64,000 nucleotides of DNA from Stratiolaelaps scimitus (GCA_019614645.1 JABWDB010000006.1:8804001-8868000); one strand, 5' to 3'; positions 49,301 through 60,837 are shown, numbered from the stretch's first letter. A program made the numbers and translations. Notes: generated by a model from the letters alone, not told the origin.

Positions 49301-49503
49301 CGATTGCCTATGTACGATATAAGCTAACCTACGCGATCGTGGATGCTGGGATGTTGTGACGTCCACTTAAGATAATAGTAATAATAATAAAAATCATGAT
49401 GATGACCCGACTCGTAGGCGTCTACATATAATACTGTGAGGCACTTATTTGACTCATGATTGTTTCGGTGGGCGGCAGTAACACTGGCCTTGTATCTGAG
49501 ATG
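42547..49503. other. Non-coding stretch, mixed repeats
   Basis: AT tracts occur at about 43298-43313, 44295-44319, 46018-46042 and 46185-46204, and an AAT tract at 46333-46368. Cytosine runs lie at 44809-44826. A weak piggyBac-like cysteine-rich piece is discussed as a finding (44540-44710). Open frames such as 47139-47432 and 45669-46154 have no recognised domain and I left them out. Any exon between the polyglutamine exon and the candidate 5' exons near 55 kb would lie here, but none could be singled out. Confidence 0.5.
46333..46368. repeat. (AAT)n microsatellite, probable LINE tail
   Basis: About a dozen AAT units followed on the plus strand by CAAGCACTTTATTTCAAAGG. On the minus strand this reads as an AATAAA signal and then an ATT-repeat tail, the usual 3' terminus of several LINE clades. 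No reverse transcriptase motif was found next to it. Confidence 0.6.
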
Positions 49504-49757
49504 GTGTCCCCTGGATGGTCTAGTGGTGAGCGTCTTAGACTACTAGACCGGAGGGACACGTGTGTATTGGGTTCAAAACCTGTCAGACGCGGAGAATCTT
49601 TGGAGTTCTTTATCATCTTTCTTTATCTGAGGATTCTAGTCAGGTACGAGTAAGGCAATAAGCAAAGGTGGCCTCGACAGGTCCTCATAGTAATACCTAA
49701 AGGTTAAGAACCGAGGCCTGTCAGATAGGGGAGCAGCTGAGGGTCAGCTCGAAAAAA
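49504..49757 (+). mobile_element. SINE family 1, full-length copy
   Basis: A tRNA-derived head with A-box-like TGGTCTAGTGGT (49516-49527) and B-box-like GGTTCAAAACC (49570-49580) leads into a unique body of about 170 bases and a short A tail (GCTCGAAAAAA). The same element lies reversed at 52213-52478, aligned along its whole length. Shared blocks include ACCGGAGGGAC, TTTGGAGTTCTTT, GAGTAAGG, ATAAGCAAAG, AGGTCCTCAT, TAAAGGTTA and CCTGT. Two independent full-length copies with matching ends define a family. I do not recognise it as a named one. Confidence 0.78.
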
Positions 49758-51041
49758 CAGTGTGTAAAAAACATCTGAGATGGCATCAGCCCCCGGGGGA
49801 GCGGTCGTTCCGACAGTACTAAAGTAGTACTATTATAGAACGGAAATGTTGCTATCCTTGCTACCAGCAAAAATATCTGATCTGCAGATCTGTCTGCAGA
49901 CACAAATATGATATCATAGATTAGTATAAAGAAAAGCCATAAAAAAATAAGGCATAAATATAAGATAGTGTTGAAAAAAAGTGTTGTTTGTGGTGCCAGG
50001 AGACAGGAAGTTATTCAGAGACATATTCGGGGTTCGTTTAGGGCTCCAGTAGCGGCGCTTCTACCTTAAATAAATTGATTACTTTAAAGTAGGTGGTTCC
50101 CATTTTAATTGGCGAAAACATACCGCCAGACGGTATGTATAAGGTCGTACCTGAACGCATGAAAGAAGCTCTTAGTTAGTGTATTCAGTTCGACTTTAAC
50201 GAAACTCTTCTCTCCCTCTCTCTCTTTTTTAATTACAAATTTTTGTAACTGGATGCCCTCTTGTTGGAGACCCATTCAATACCACGTTTCCGCTGCGACT
50301 TCTAATCCAGGGAATGTTGAAATTTAAGGGACTGTCCATAGCAATGAGGCAGTATAACTCTCGGCGTCACCCTCGTCCATGATATACGGTGACATCCTAA
50401 CGACCCTTTCACTAACCCATGTATTGTTCAGTGAAAGGTCACCCTTTCACTGGTGCGTCCAGCTTCTTTTTCTGCCTAGTTATACATAAAGTTCTAGCAT
50501 CTCGTTGAATCGGCAGCCGCGGGTGACGTTTAATATCTATTGTTTCAGGAAGTTTAGCCCGTCGGAAGCCGGGATCCGCGTGACTGCTCCACGGGAGCCA
50601 AGCCCGTCTTGTTCTTCTCGATGTCAGGGCATCGTCCTTCAGACGGGGTTCAGCTTTGCACGATCGTGTCGTGTCGGAAAACACCCGGGGGCTCCCTGGA
50701 TTTCCATGACAACGGACATCACCGACGACTCCGCGGCTCGGTCAACAATCAAGACCGATAGGTAACCCAAGGTCCACATGCGTATTATTCACAACGGATC
50801 CTCTCTGCGAGCTGCAGGTTGGGGCTCACAACTATGTTCAATGCATTTCGTTGTAGTCGTGCCCATAAGGACGCTCGTCTGGACCGCCATTGGGATAGAT
50901 GTGCAGATGTGAGCTTGTATCCGCTTGGCTAACCGCAAGCACACTAAACTTAGCAGATTCGTTTAATAGGGAACCTCCATTCGCAAAGCCAAAATAAAGT
51001 CCTTGACTAATAGCATTATACAATAGATATTATACACTGGA
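49758..51041. other. Non-coding stretch, nothing recognised
   Basis: Mixed composition with short A runs near 49970-49990 and a CT tract near 50210-50228. Open frames at 50439-50765 overlap on both strands and lack domains. Confidence 0.5.
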
Positions 51042-51184
51042 CAATTTCGCCTCACAGACGACTACTCCGGCGGCCGCTGCACGTAAGTACTCTTTATTTG
51101 GGCCTACTAATTAGATTAGTAGGCCCAAATAAGGAGCACTTGCGTCTAGTACTCGTCGGAGTACTCGGCTGTGAGGGGAAATTG
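51042..51184. repeat. Imperfect palindrome or fold-back element
   Basis: A 143-bp inverted repeat with about 70-bp arms around a three-base centre (TAG at 51112-51114). The inner 20 bases (TATTTGGGCCTACTAAT and its complement) and the outer 14 bases (CAATTTCGCCTCAC against GTGAGGGGAAATTG) are nearly perfect, and the middle has roughly a dozen mismatches. It could be a MITE-like element or a decayed inverted duplication. No target-site duplication was seen. Confidence 0.8.
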
Positions 51185-52119
51185 AGACCAGGGCCTACTG
51201 CTGGCGCCATAGGGGAAGTCAAGGAACCTGCTTCCTTCCCTTGATTACCTCACATTTACCTCTCAAGGGGAGTTCACTATACGGAAGCAAACAGGACAGT
51301 AATTCTTGCCATCACGCTTGGGAATTCGCCCTAGATATACATGACACAACTTAACAATGAAAGATGGCACTCTACCGAACTACCGCACACAGCTATGTTA
51401 CACGGCTGGTGAAATGTCATGGCCCGTAAGTGTTTTTGTACATGTTTGCCTGCTCCACTCATTAGCCTCGTCATGAAAGTCGTCGTAACGTTGCTGTTCG
51501 TGTCGCGCGCTCATTTCATTATTATTGTTGTCATTATTATGCTCATCGTGTTCTAAATACTACTACCGTTGTATGACTAGCCGGCCAAACCGAGCAGCCT
51601 TGTGCAACGTCAACATCTCAAATTTGGGATTATTTGAGTATTTATCATTTCAAATGATTTATAACAAACACAAGTGAAACACAACTAGAGTTGCTAATAA
51701 AATTGTTAAATAATTGGATGATCTTTGTTTCAACATTGATAAGCCGCCAACCTAATTAAGGAAATCAACCTCGAACAGAAGGTAAAGGTAAAAGGTAAAG
51801 GTTTTATTGGTTTAGAAATAGTAACAAGTGGGCCGACGCTTACAAGCCCGCAACGGCAGTATATGAATCGCAGTGTTTCACGATTCCGAGGGAAGAAGCT
51901 GTGTCAAATCTCAAATGCCGCAACAAGGTTGTCCCTTGTGCGTCCTTTCCATCGGGACGCATTTTGTAGGACACGGAACGCCACTGCTAGATAAACTCTC
52001 CATAAAAATTGCAGCTCTGACTCTCTTTCCATCTCTCTCTCTCTCTCTCTCTGCGCTTCACCTGCGTACATCGTAGCTGAAATTTTGGCTAATTTAATGC
52101 AAACTGTGATACCTACCAA
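51185..52119. other. Non-coding stretch with a GGTAAA-type tract
   Basis: Mostly unremarkable. A short tandem stretch at 51779-51806 reads as AAGGTAAA-type repeats before TTTTATTGGTTTAG. A CT tract lies at 52030-52053. No coding sequence is supported. Confidence 0.5.
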
Positions 52120-52212
52120 ACATTATCTAAGCTGTTCCCCTTATGCGACAGGCGTCGGTATTCTACGTTGAGGTGCATGAGCATGTCGATGCTATCTTTG
52201 CGATATGCACCT
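52120..52212 (-). mobile_element. SINE family 1, truncated 3' copy
   Basis: On the minus strand a partial copy of the SINE body (CGACGCCTGTCGCATAAGGG followed by GAACAGCTTAG) repeats the 3' part of the adjacent full copy. It lies directly after the A tail of that copy, suggesting a second truncated insertion or a tandem duplication. Confidence 0.6.
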
Positions 52213-52478
52213 AATTTTTTTGAGCTCACTCTTAGCCATTCCCCTATGTTAGCTTACAGGCGTCGGAGCATAACCTTTACGTATTACGATGAGGACCTGG
52301 CAGGGTCATCTTTGCTTATTTTCTCACCCTTACTCATATCTGGCGAGAATCCACAGAGAAAGAACGATGACAAAGAACTCCAATGAATTCTCCAAAATGT
52401 CTGAGAGGATTTGATCCCAATCTACACGTCCCTCCGGTGTAGCAGTCCAAGACGCTTACGAATCGACCACTCAGGGAC
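52213..52478 (-). mobile_element. SINE family 1, full-length copy
   Basis: Reverse-oriented copy of the element at 49504-49757. The B-box-like GGGATCAAATCC lies at about 52418-52407 and the A tail at 52221-52214. The tRNA-derived head (GTCCCTGAGTGGTCGATTCG) and body align along the full length with scattered substitutions, so the copies are moderately old. Confidence 0.78.
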
Positions 52479-54294
52479 TTTACGATCACCAACTAACTCG
52501 GGTCAACTAGCTCGCCTCCAAAAACAACAACGCATTCACATTTTAAGAGAATCGTCAAAAATGCCCATCCCCCATATAGGTCTCTCCCAGAACAAGCTAA
52601 TCGATTCCGTTTCCTTGGAGATAACAACACGCCAAGCGGATCCGACCCACGATAGCACATTCGTGGCCTTGTTCCTGCTCGTGCATTCACAGCTGCCAAG
52701 CCCGTATCTGTAGCTCTCAGCGAGGCAGGAATATGACGGGCGTCCGGATGGCCGATCAGGGGGCTCGGGCGGGCCACGCGGCCACCTTATCGAATAAGCG
52801 ATTTGGCCCACGACATCTATAGGTCTGTCGTTTCGAATAGCCTGGTCAAAGAGACTTTTGCCAATTGGCAACCACTATTGTACTAACGCACACTCTACAT
52901 GTGACATTGCCGCAAACATACGCTGCGCCTCGTACCTGCCGAACGAGGACCGAGAGCCACATTTCAGAATTGATGTATTTATTGAACGATCATAAATACA
53001 ATTTGTAGTCCATGCTGGGGCACTTACGCTCGAGGCGTTGCTCACAATTCAAGATGGTAAGCACGTCCGTTTTGTGTGAATATAGCAATACTTGATGGTT
53101 GTGGTAATTTCATGTAATCAAGTACGCACATCATACTTTCCATAGTCGTTTCCATAATTTCGCAACTTCTACTCCACGTGTCTCGATGTTCCTGATAAAC
53201 TATGTATCTAACTAGTATGCGCTGCCGTGACGTTGTACTGAACCCGTACTACCCGCTGTCGAAACGACCCTTGCTTTCCAATATTTTCAATCTGTCTGGT
53301 CTCGCATGTGCACACAATCAACAAATTATCGAACGTACTGTCTCGTTGGAGACAATCGTGCCTTTGATACACGGTTATGTTAAAAAATCCCTTTAGAGCC
53401 CTTAAAAACACCCTTCGAATTTCCCTAGCTGTTAACACGATGAGGCAAGCCACCTGCGATGAACTGATTGTGAATGTGTATCGGGTCACTGATCGCACGT
53501 TACTTGTCTTGTAAATACTTTGCAAACATTTGAAGAGTACAAAAAGGGGAACGATTCGCGCGAAGGCTCCGCGAGCAAACAATATATATATATATATATA
53601 TATATACACATGATGGCGCATGAAGTTTCTGCATCCGATGTCGGAGGCTATGGGATCAAATCCTGTGGTGGGCGATTTCGTCTTTGACAGCTCGAATACT
53701 GAGGGCCTTCTGTAAGGACTTCATCATTATAGCGGAAACTCAGTGTACCCATACCACGATGTGTTAAACATTTTTACTACTACTTTTACTTAAGCATTAT
53801 ACGACTGCAGTTCCGTGCACAAATCTCAATTTGAATGCAGTTTGAGCTGGAACAACAGCAGGTCACGTCGGTAACGGCGAACCACAGCAGACACCACGAA
53901 TCTGTGTCTATAAATAGCAACGTGACAGGAATCATTCGACCAGATCTCAAGGTAGGACTGCTTTGAACGTGTTCCAATGAACAAATTGCGAGGTGATTTA
54001 TTGCAAATATTAGAAGGCCAACAGGACATTTCACTTGTTGGAGATCCATTCGAGTATGATTTAATCTCTACCATAGCTCTCGATCCCTGACGAGTCTAGA
54101 GCGGACAGCATAGACACTATTATTATGGCAATTGCAATGTATAGTGCCAAAGCACCGCTGTGATAGTTTTCAATATTGGCAGCATGGCACGTGATTAGTA
54201 ATTACCTATTGTAGTTAGCAGGCGACCGATCACCCCGCAGATGGAATTGTACCGCTATCGTCAGGCACATCGTCTATACGAAACAATCAGTAGA
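52479..54294. other. Non-coding stretch
   Basis: It holds an AT tract (53581-53606). Just after it is a B-box-like GGGATCAAATCCT (about 53659-53671) preceded by a TGGCGCATGA A-box-like piece, probably another SINE head. One copy of the TTGCAGTTCCG motif lies at 53788-53830. No coding sequence is supported. Confidence 0.5.
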
Positions 54295-54347
54295 CACCCA
54301 TATCGAGTATCCATTCCTGCATGCGGAATGAATACTCGATATGGGTG
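54295..54347. repeat. Near-perfect hairpin, 23-bp arms
   Basis: CACCCATATCGAGTAT plus CCATTCC pairs with GGAATGAATACTCGATATGGGTG across a seven-base loop TGCATGC, with a single mismatch. The 53-base length is a little short for an animal pre-miRNA. The structure is not explained by any gene or repeat called here. Confidence 0.88.
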
Positions 54348-55400
54348 ATACGCGATATTCGTGCGGGCAACGTCGACAATAGCGCCACTCCATAAGCTTA
54401 CCGGCCGAAGTTCCGAGAATCGTCCGTGCGATACAGCGAACTAGCGTTACCAATGCTCGTGCTGCCGTCTTGTATCGATCGTCACAAAGCATATCATTGC
54501 ATCCCATCAACGATACCCCCATACCAGCGAAAGTCCTTCATTGTCCGTCGTTGTTTCCGCGTAGACCCGCCTTGTCGACCCTCCATCAGTGCAAACCGTT
54601 AGCGTTCAATGCGGCCGTTTTTATCGTTGTTGTTGTTAACTGAAGCTGGCTTCGGAAGTCGTTTGTATAGTCGCTCATGCTGCTGCTGCTGTTGTCCCTG
54701 GCTGTTTTTTCTATAGTTGAATTAGATACGCACGTGTAAAGGGTGCTAGTGACTAGTTGCGGCTGCATTGTCATCGAGATCGGTGACAAACGTTAGTTCC
54801 CCTCAATGTGTTCGATTGAGACTCCGCCAGTAATGGGACAGCTATGGCCAGCGGACACGAGCATTATCAAACGCCAACGAATAGATATCGCTGCACATTA
54901 CGAGACGTATTCGTCATGCGGACGGAGTGGGCAAATTGCTCAATCAGTATAATGCTACAATATATAATAGTAGTGGTTTTTGATAATAGGCTATGAACAG
55001 TCTCTGGGCCGTGGGAGGCAGGAGACACATCGGTCCCATCGGCCTCTCAGTTCGTGTGAACTAAATAAGATGATTTTAAGGGGACATTTAATGACAAGGG
55101 GAGATACACTCCATAATCGCTAGAGTGCTCTAATATCCAACATTTATCAAGGCCGATTAATATTATATTTCGTTGTCCAGTTTACCCCAAGAGATGCCTT
55201 CCACCCTGTGTCAAAATGCGTTCAGCACCTCCGAACTAATCGGGCCACCTCACGTGTATCGCAGGTGGTAGAGGTTGCAGTCGCTCGGATCAAATTTTCG
55301 TTATTTTACGCGAAACGGCAAATTGGAGACAAAAAACATCCCAATCCGACGAATGAATGAGTGACGAGACACGTGTGTTCTCGTTTTAGAGGCGGATAGC
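54348..55400. other. Non-coding stretch
   Basis: A minus-strand low-complexity frame (54586-54789, with serine and threonine runs) resembles leader sequence. Nothing else is recognised. Confidence 0.5.
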
Positions 55401-55439
55401 CTGAGGCCTCTTTATCCTTGGTTGGATCGGATCTGCCTT

Positions 55440-55559
55440 TCTTGTGAGTGACCTAGCACCGACAACGAAACGGCGGTTCTGCAGAAATCGCATGCTTCTG
55501 ACATTTGCGTGGCGGCTCCGGTGGAAGCCGAAGCTCCGTCGAGGGCTTCCTCGGGGTTC
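55440..55559 (-). CDS. Candidate 5' coding exon of the ankyrin gene
   Basis: After a strong pyrimidine tract (55561-55615) the minus strand opens in phase 0 as NPEEALDGASASTGAATQMS then EACDFCRTAVSLSVL, which looks like real protein. Two acceptors 27 bases apart keep the same frame. The donor is weak (GTGCTA or GTCACT), and the end coordinate is approximate. If the phase-0 donor is used it would join the polyglutamine exon in frame. This is inference from splice phase and composition only. Confidence 0.3.
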
Positions 55560-55800
55560 TCGAGGAAGAGAAAATGAGAAAGAGACTGACAGAGAGAGAG
55601 AGAGAGAGAGAGAGAGGCCTGGCGGGGCGCCTCGGCAGGTCTGCTGGCCTTGCCAGTCATTGCAGTCCCAGGGCGAGGGTATACTCTCCAGACGAGCTGG
55701 TTGGCAACGTAGAAAACGGAGAGGGGTGATATGGGGTGAGGCTCATAGGGGTCACTTGTCCGGGGAGCCATGCGGTGCTCGTTAATATTTCACCACGTAC

Positions 55801-55898
55801 GCCTGCTGCTGCGGCGGCTGCGGCGGCTGCGGCAGTGGCAGCAGGAACGGCCACGACAGCGGTCATGGTGGTGGCCGCGGCGGCGGCGGCGGCGGCGG
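55801..55898 (-). CDS. Candidate alanine-rich first or early exon
   Basis: A 98-base stretch between acceptor TTTGCTAG and donor GTACGT. It encodes alanine runs around TTMTAVVAVPAAT, with an ATG at 55866-55864 in a good context (CACCATGAC). It exits in phase 0, the phase in which the next candidate exon (55559) opens. The CGG/GCC tract (55876-55899) makes any frame look open, so the evidence is modest. Confidence 0.28.
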
Positions 55899-58760
55899 CT
55901 AGCAAAGGTTAATTTCACTGAGCACCCACCCGGCCCCTCAGCCCTTCGTCGGGCTCGCTTGGCCGACTCTCATACTGCACTGTTGTGGGTTTCTCTGTGT
56001 CTGCGTGTGTACGGCCTGTTACCGAAGGAGAACATAGGCAGGGAAGCAAGACGGAGGCCTGTTGAGTCGACGCCATCGGCGCCGCGGCTGCTGCTGACGC
56101 CACCATCACCGCAGCGAGCGGTAAGCAGACCAATCCTTCCTCCCCAGGGCTGCAGACACCAAAAGTTCTACCTACCGGATCCTGCCGCCGCAGAGCACCC
56201 CGACGATGGTCGATCGTGTGCCTGCTCCTCTGAGGGAAGCCGTGGCGGGGGTCGTCACCATTGATCAGTTCAACGTGACTATATCAAAATGGAAAATAAT
56301 GGCGAGCGAGTGATGAACAACCGATCTGGCTGTGTGCTGGCTACGACATACAATGTGTATGTATACGTGCAGGACTTGTTTGAACGCTTGGCGAAAAACT
56401 CCCGTAACAGCAGCGGACGGTGCGCTGCGATACCACCGGCCTTGATAACCTGAGATAGGCAATTCTGACGCGGCGGGTTGATCCCGCGACGAACTCACAA
56501 TGAGAATCAATGAGGTTACGAGGATTGGTGTCTGACGGGCGAGTCTGTCCAACCGAGCAACTGCCCCAAATGAAAGCGAACGAGGGCCCAGAAAAGACGA
56601 ATCGCCTCGGTCGGAAACTGCGTTGTTCATCTTCTATTGCATAATATATAACGTACCGAAAGCGTTACTATACAAGCAGACAAATCGACGCATCCTACAG
56701 TGAACTGCGCCTGGCGAAGGCCTATTACGAAGAGCCCCGTCTGGCTGGGTGGTTGCTTGTTTGTTGCACAGCCTTATGCAGAGCATTGGACCCCAAACAC
56801 CTCTGGCGCTATGGGCAGTTTTACGAAATCAATCGACACACGGATACCTGCACATATGCATGGATAGGATGTTCATACACTGATGGATTCTCTACGCGTT
56901 ATCATCATGGAAGGAAAAAACAATCATCAGAGTTCCCCAATTGTCCCAAGCCCTTAGGCCACAATTAGGCCGAGTTACATCAGTCAGTCACCTCTTCGAT
57001 TGTATCGTTGGTCCTTCAACTTTTCCGTACCTGAACGAGAGATTTCGCCGTTCTTCTGCAGTCCACTGGATTCCCCACCGATTGCGTGCGTGGCTGACCC
57101 TCTGCCTGCGAATAGCATCATGTGACCGGCCGATGTTGTTTCGCTTCCTGCTCCTTCGGTATCGATTCCGATGCGAATCAGACGCGAGCGATACAGACTA
57201 CAGATCGTTGGCATATGCAGGTTGCTATAAATCTTTCGTAAATTGCATTCTCTCTCTCGCTCTCTCCCTCTCTCTCCTTATCGCACGCTCTACCCCATTG
57301 AGATCTCGGTATCGCGGCGCCTGCGCCCGCGTTGTTTGTCATGCCCGCCAGCTGAACGAAGTCAGCTATGCGGCAGTCTATAATACCCTCGTGGATCAGG
57401 CGTCGCTTGCCGACGACGACGACGACGATAACGGCAGCCGCGATAGGCTGTAGCCTGCTGTAGATTGCTGGTACGATGTGCTCTCGGCACGTCCGTCTCT
57501 TCGACTCGATGACATCATCGATCTGTCCGCTTCCTTCCGGAAGGGTCAGTCGATGTCGATCAGACGGCCAACGCGATCAGCTGCAGAGTATACGCTACAG
57601 TTATTGTCGACAGCCTTGCCTTAGTCTCTCTCTCTCTCTCTCTCTCACCTCTCGCGTTGACCCCTTCCCAACATATCGATATAATAAGAACGCTATGTAC
57701 CCTATACAAAATCTATTTGGTTTGCTAATCGTCTCGAATAATCCCTCTAGCTGCGTCCTGTCACCGACACTAGCTCACCCCCGTATTACTGACACGCACC
57801 GACGGATCACGACGGCCCTAAAGTTATCATTTTCATTTAATAGTATCGACGTTTACAAACAACCACGATCAGCGTAGTACCTACGATAACAAGGAACCCG
57901 TCGAAAAAAAAAAGACTGATTAGTATAAGAGGAGCCCAAGCCCTCAAATCACGCCAGATAATATCTAAGGACATATAAACATCTCCTATATATAATACTT
58001 ATGATAGATAGTGCAATGTTTTCATTGACGACCTCTCATCTCCCCAAACACCTTGGCTATATATATGTGTCTCTCTCTCTTTCTGTGTCCATTCATTCGT
58101 GTGCATCTTCGTTCGTGAGTTGGTTCTTGTTTGCAATGCTTTGCTATGTATGGAATTTATAAGCAAAGCATACATAAGACTAGAGGCGAACCATTCGTAA
58201 CGGTAGCTGGCGGAAGGGGGCGAGGGGTGTCGGCGGAGCTATTTGGTCTTCTTTATTTTCTCTTCTTTGTGGGGTTACCCCGTGACGAGTTGGGGCGCAG
58301 TGCAGTTGCTGGGTCGAATATCGGGTCGAGTTGGCCGGGTCGTGTCGAGCTAGGCTAGGCTAGCTCTGGTCCGGGCTGGGCTGCGCGGATATCGCGAGAA
58401 GACTAGGCGAACAACCGAGAAGTCGGTGGCGGTAGCAGCCATCGCTGTATTGCAAGAACTGCTGTTGGTGGCTGCCATGAAGGATATTCTTTCACTATTC
58501 TTCAACGAAAGATCCTCCCGGCGGATTTTCCGTCCCGCGCATACACCCCCTCCGACGATCTCCTGTGGTGAGCGAGTGAACACGTAAGAGGAGGAGGACG
58601 AGGTGGCGGCGCCTGTTCCTTCTTCTTTACCATACCCTGCGATATCCATGGATCTCACTCGCATATTACGCCGAGCGTCTACCCCGACACCTCGACAGCA
58701 TTTTCCCGTTTGCCCAGCGTCGCTAGCGTCGACGCACGAACGCCCGATGAACACGTAGCA
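55899..58760. promoter_or_regulatory. GC-rich region, possible promoter or leader
   Basis: GC-rich DNA with CT tracts (57242-57280, 57624-57648) and long Ser/Ala/Arg-rich frames on both strands (for example 58350-58754 minus). It resembles the first GC-rich region at 1.8-6.4 kb. It lies just upstream, in minus-strand terms, of the candidate first exons of the ankyrin gene, so a promoter there is a reasonable guess. Confidence 0.28.
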
Positions 58761-60019
58761 ACTCCTAAGCCGACCTCAGCTAACACTTCCCATCTCATAC
58801 ATAGGGAGCATGAGTGTCACCCGTGCACATTTATGCCCGTTGGAGCTTGAGCCCGCTGAAGCTTGTGCTCGACGGTTGAAGGCAAGTTTTGTAAAAAAGG
58901 CAATGGACTAAAGAAAACGAAAAGGACGCCACAGTCACAACAGGACGAGAAGAGTTGTATGACGTCAACAACGATCGCAGCAGCCGTGCTCTGGGCGGCC
59001 GCCCTGCGCAAAAGGTCAAAATGACAGAGGGAGCTTCACTTAACAGGTAACGAAGTTTTCACGATGCATATATATATATATATATATATATGTATAGAGT
59101 CTCAAGTATTGGTTTATTAAAATGCTTATATAGAGACATGTTCTTATTCCACACGATTTTGTGTCTCAAAATACACTATAATTGGAGAGGCGCTCGAGTC
59201 AGACGTTCATATATCACAAGGATCAGACTTTTATATGTCACAAATTACATCTTTTGTGTTATTTGGACTAGTGAAGATGTGGGTATGCAAGATGCCTCCT
59301 CAGACTGTTGTTGTATCCGGAAAGGGCGCCCGAAGGTTAGATACTGAATTTGTTGCTATAATATATATTTTTGCAGGTTCATCGGTGAGCTATCGCTGGG
59401 CAGAATTCCAAAGCTGAAACTCTAAGCCTTCGAACACTGATGCTCAGTTACAGAAACAACATTAACCCATGGAACTGAGTTGTCACTAAATTTTCACAAC
59501 ATGCTAACGACTGCCAACTTTGAGCCTCGATTTAAAATCAGTTAAATGCGTGAGGTTAGCGCACATCCCTGCACAGGGCTCAGCGAGACAATTTCAGCAT
59601 ATGTGTATCTATGAATAACTAGATAGTTTGAAAAGATACATAACCATTAGGCATAAGAAATGTATGTTCTAGGCAGCAAAAAATCTTAAATGTTTAAATA
59701 CATATAAGACATTGTTCTGCAGATCATAATTAGAATTTTGTGTCTGTTTTATGCTAAGTACGAAGGATACTATTTAAAGCAGTAGTGTTAAGGGATCTGG
59801 ACCATACCCAAGGACCCCAGCCCTCGCTGGGATTCTGCAAAAGCAACAGATTCTACTGAAAACAGATAAATAGCCGCACGGAAGGCGTGCGCCTATGAAT
59901 CAAGGCAATTTTTGCCATTCGACCTATTCACATTATATTGTAAAGCAGTACGAATCCGGCAAGCGGATACGTTAGATCGGCTACAGAAATGATCCTGTGA
60001 AGTATGATCTTATATTGTA
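58761..60019. other. Non-coding stretch
   Basis: An AT tract lies at 59069-59091. Nothing else is recognised; short frames have no domains. Confidence 0.5.
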
Positions 60020-60069
60020 CTGGCAGCGGCTCCAGTAAAGTTAGCGAACTCCACTGGAGCCGCTGCCAG
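60020..60069. repeat. Perfect 17-bp inverted repeat, hairpin
   Basis: CTGGCAGCGGCTCCAGT at 60020-60036 is exactly complementary to ACTGGAGCCGCTGCCAG at 60053-60069. The 16-base loop itself contains a small AGTT/AACT stem. The GC-rich arms make it very stable. Confidence 0.92.
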
Positions 60070-60751
60070 ATCGACCTCAGTACCGCGATCTGAATGGTCG
60101 CTAGTCATGGCTATACGGAAATTCTGTCCGTGGACTCCTCCATTTCATTATACTTTTTCTTATTATTCAACGGGATGAACACTCGAATGGGAATAACGAT
60201 CGTCATCATCAAAAATAAGTAATCACTTAGTTCGTTTTTTTTTGCGCTGACTACCTGACAGTATCGTGAATTCACGACAGCTGAGGTTCTTCGGGCGCTG
60301 GGATGCAACTGATCGAAAAACCTTGATGCGGAAACTTCAGGGACTGTCTCGAAATTGCGGAAACATCGAGTAGAGAGTTAGAGTCACAAAATTCAATCTA
60401 CCGAAGAACAGACTTTTTGCCTATTTCTATCCTACAAAAACTAAAGCTCTTGTAAAATTGCAGTTCCGTGAATAAGCCTCGCCCGGGTGATTAAAACCTA
60501 CGCCCGTAAATGGAAATACGCTTTCGGCGCCGGGCGGACAAGGCCGTTGCTGCTATTACGGAGAGATCATTCGCAGCCAGGCGAACGAAAATCAGCACTT
60601 TAAGAAGTAGCGATTGGCAAATACTGCAGAATCCCCCGCTATCCACCTCGTTCCCTTCGCAATTATTATTACCTCTTTATTTCTGTATTTCTCCTTCGCT
60701 TTTTATCATCCCTTCTCATCCACTGATTGAAAAGCGCTTCAGGGATGATGC

Positions 60752-60803
<52 letters not shown>

Positions 60804-60832
60804 TGAGAACGACAATAGACCGTAACAGGTCC
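60070..60832. other. Non-coding stretch left of the BEL/Pao element
   Basis: It contains one copy of the TTGCAGTTCCG motif (60437-60481) and a 42-bp AT microsatellite (60756-60797) a few dozen bases before the LTR. No coding sequence is supported. Confidence 0.55.
60756..60797. repeat. (TA)n microsatellite
   Basis: About twenty-one consecutive TA units. Confidence 0.94.
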
Positions 60833-60837
60833 GACCC

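Noticed and set aside
55770..56264. Plus-strand 164-codon arginine-rich frame
   Set aside because: It is the antisense reading of the alanine/CGG tract and the GC-rich leader, with no domain.
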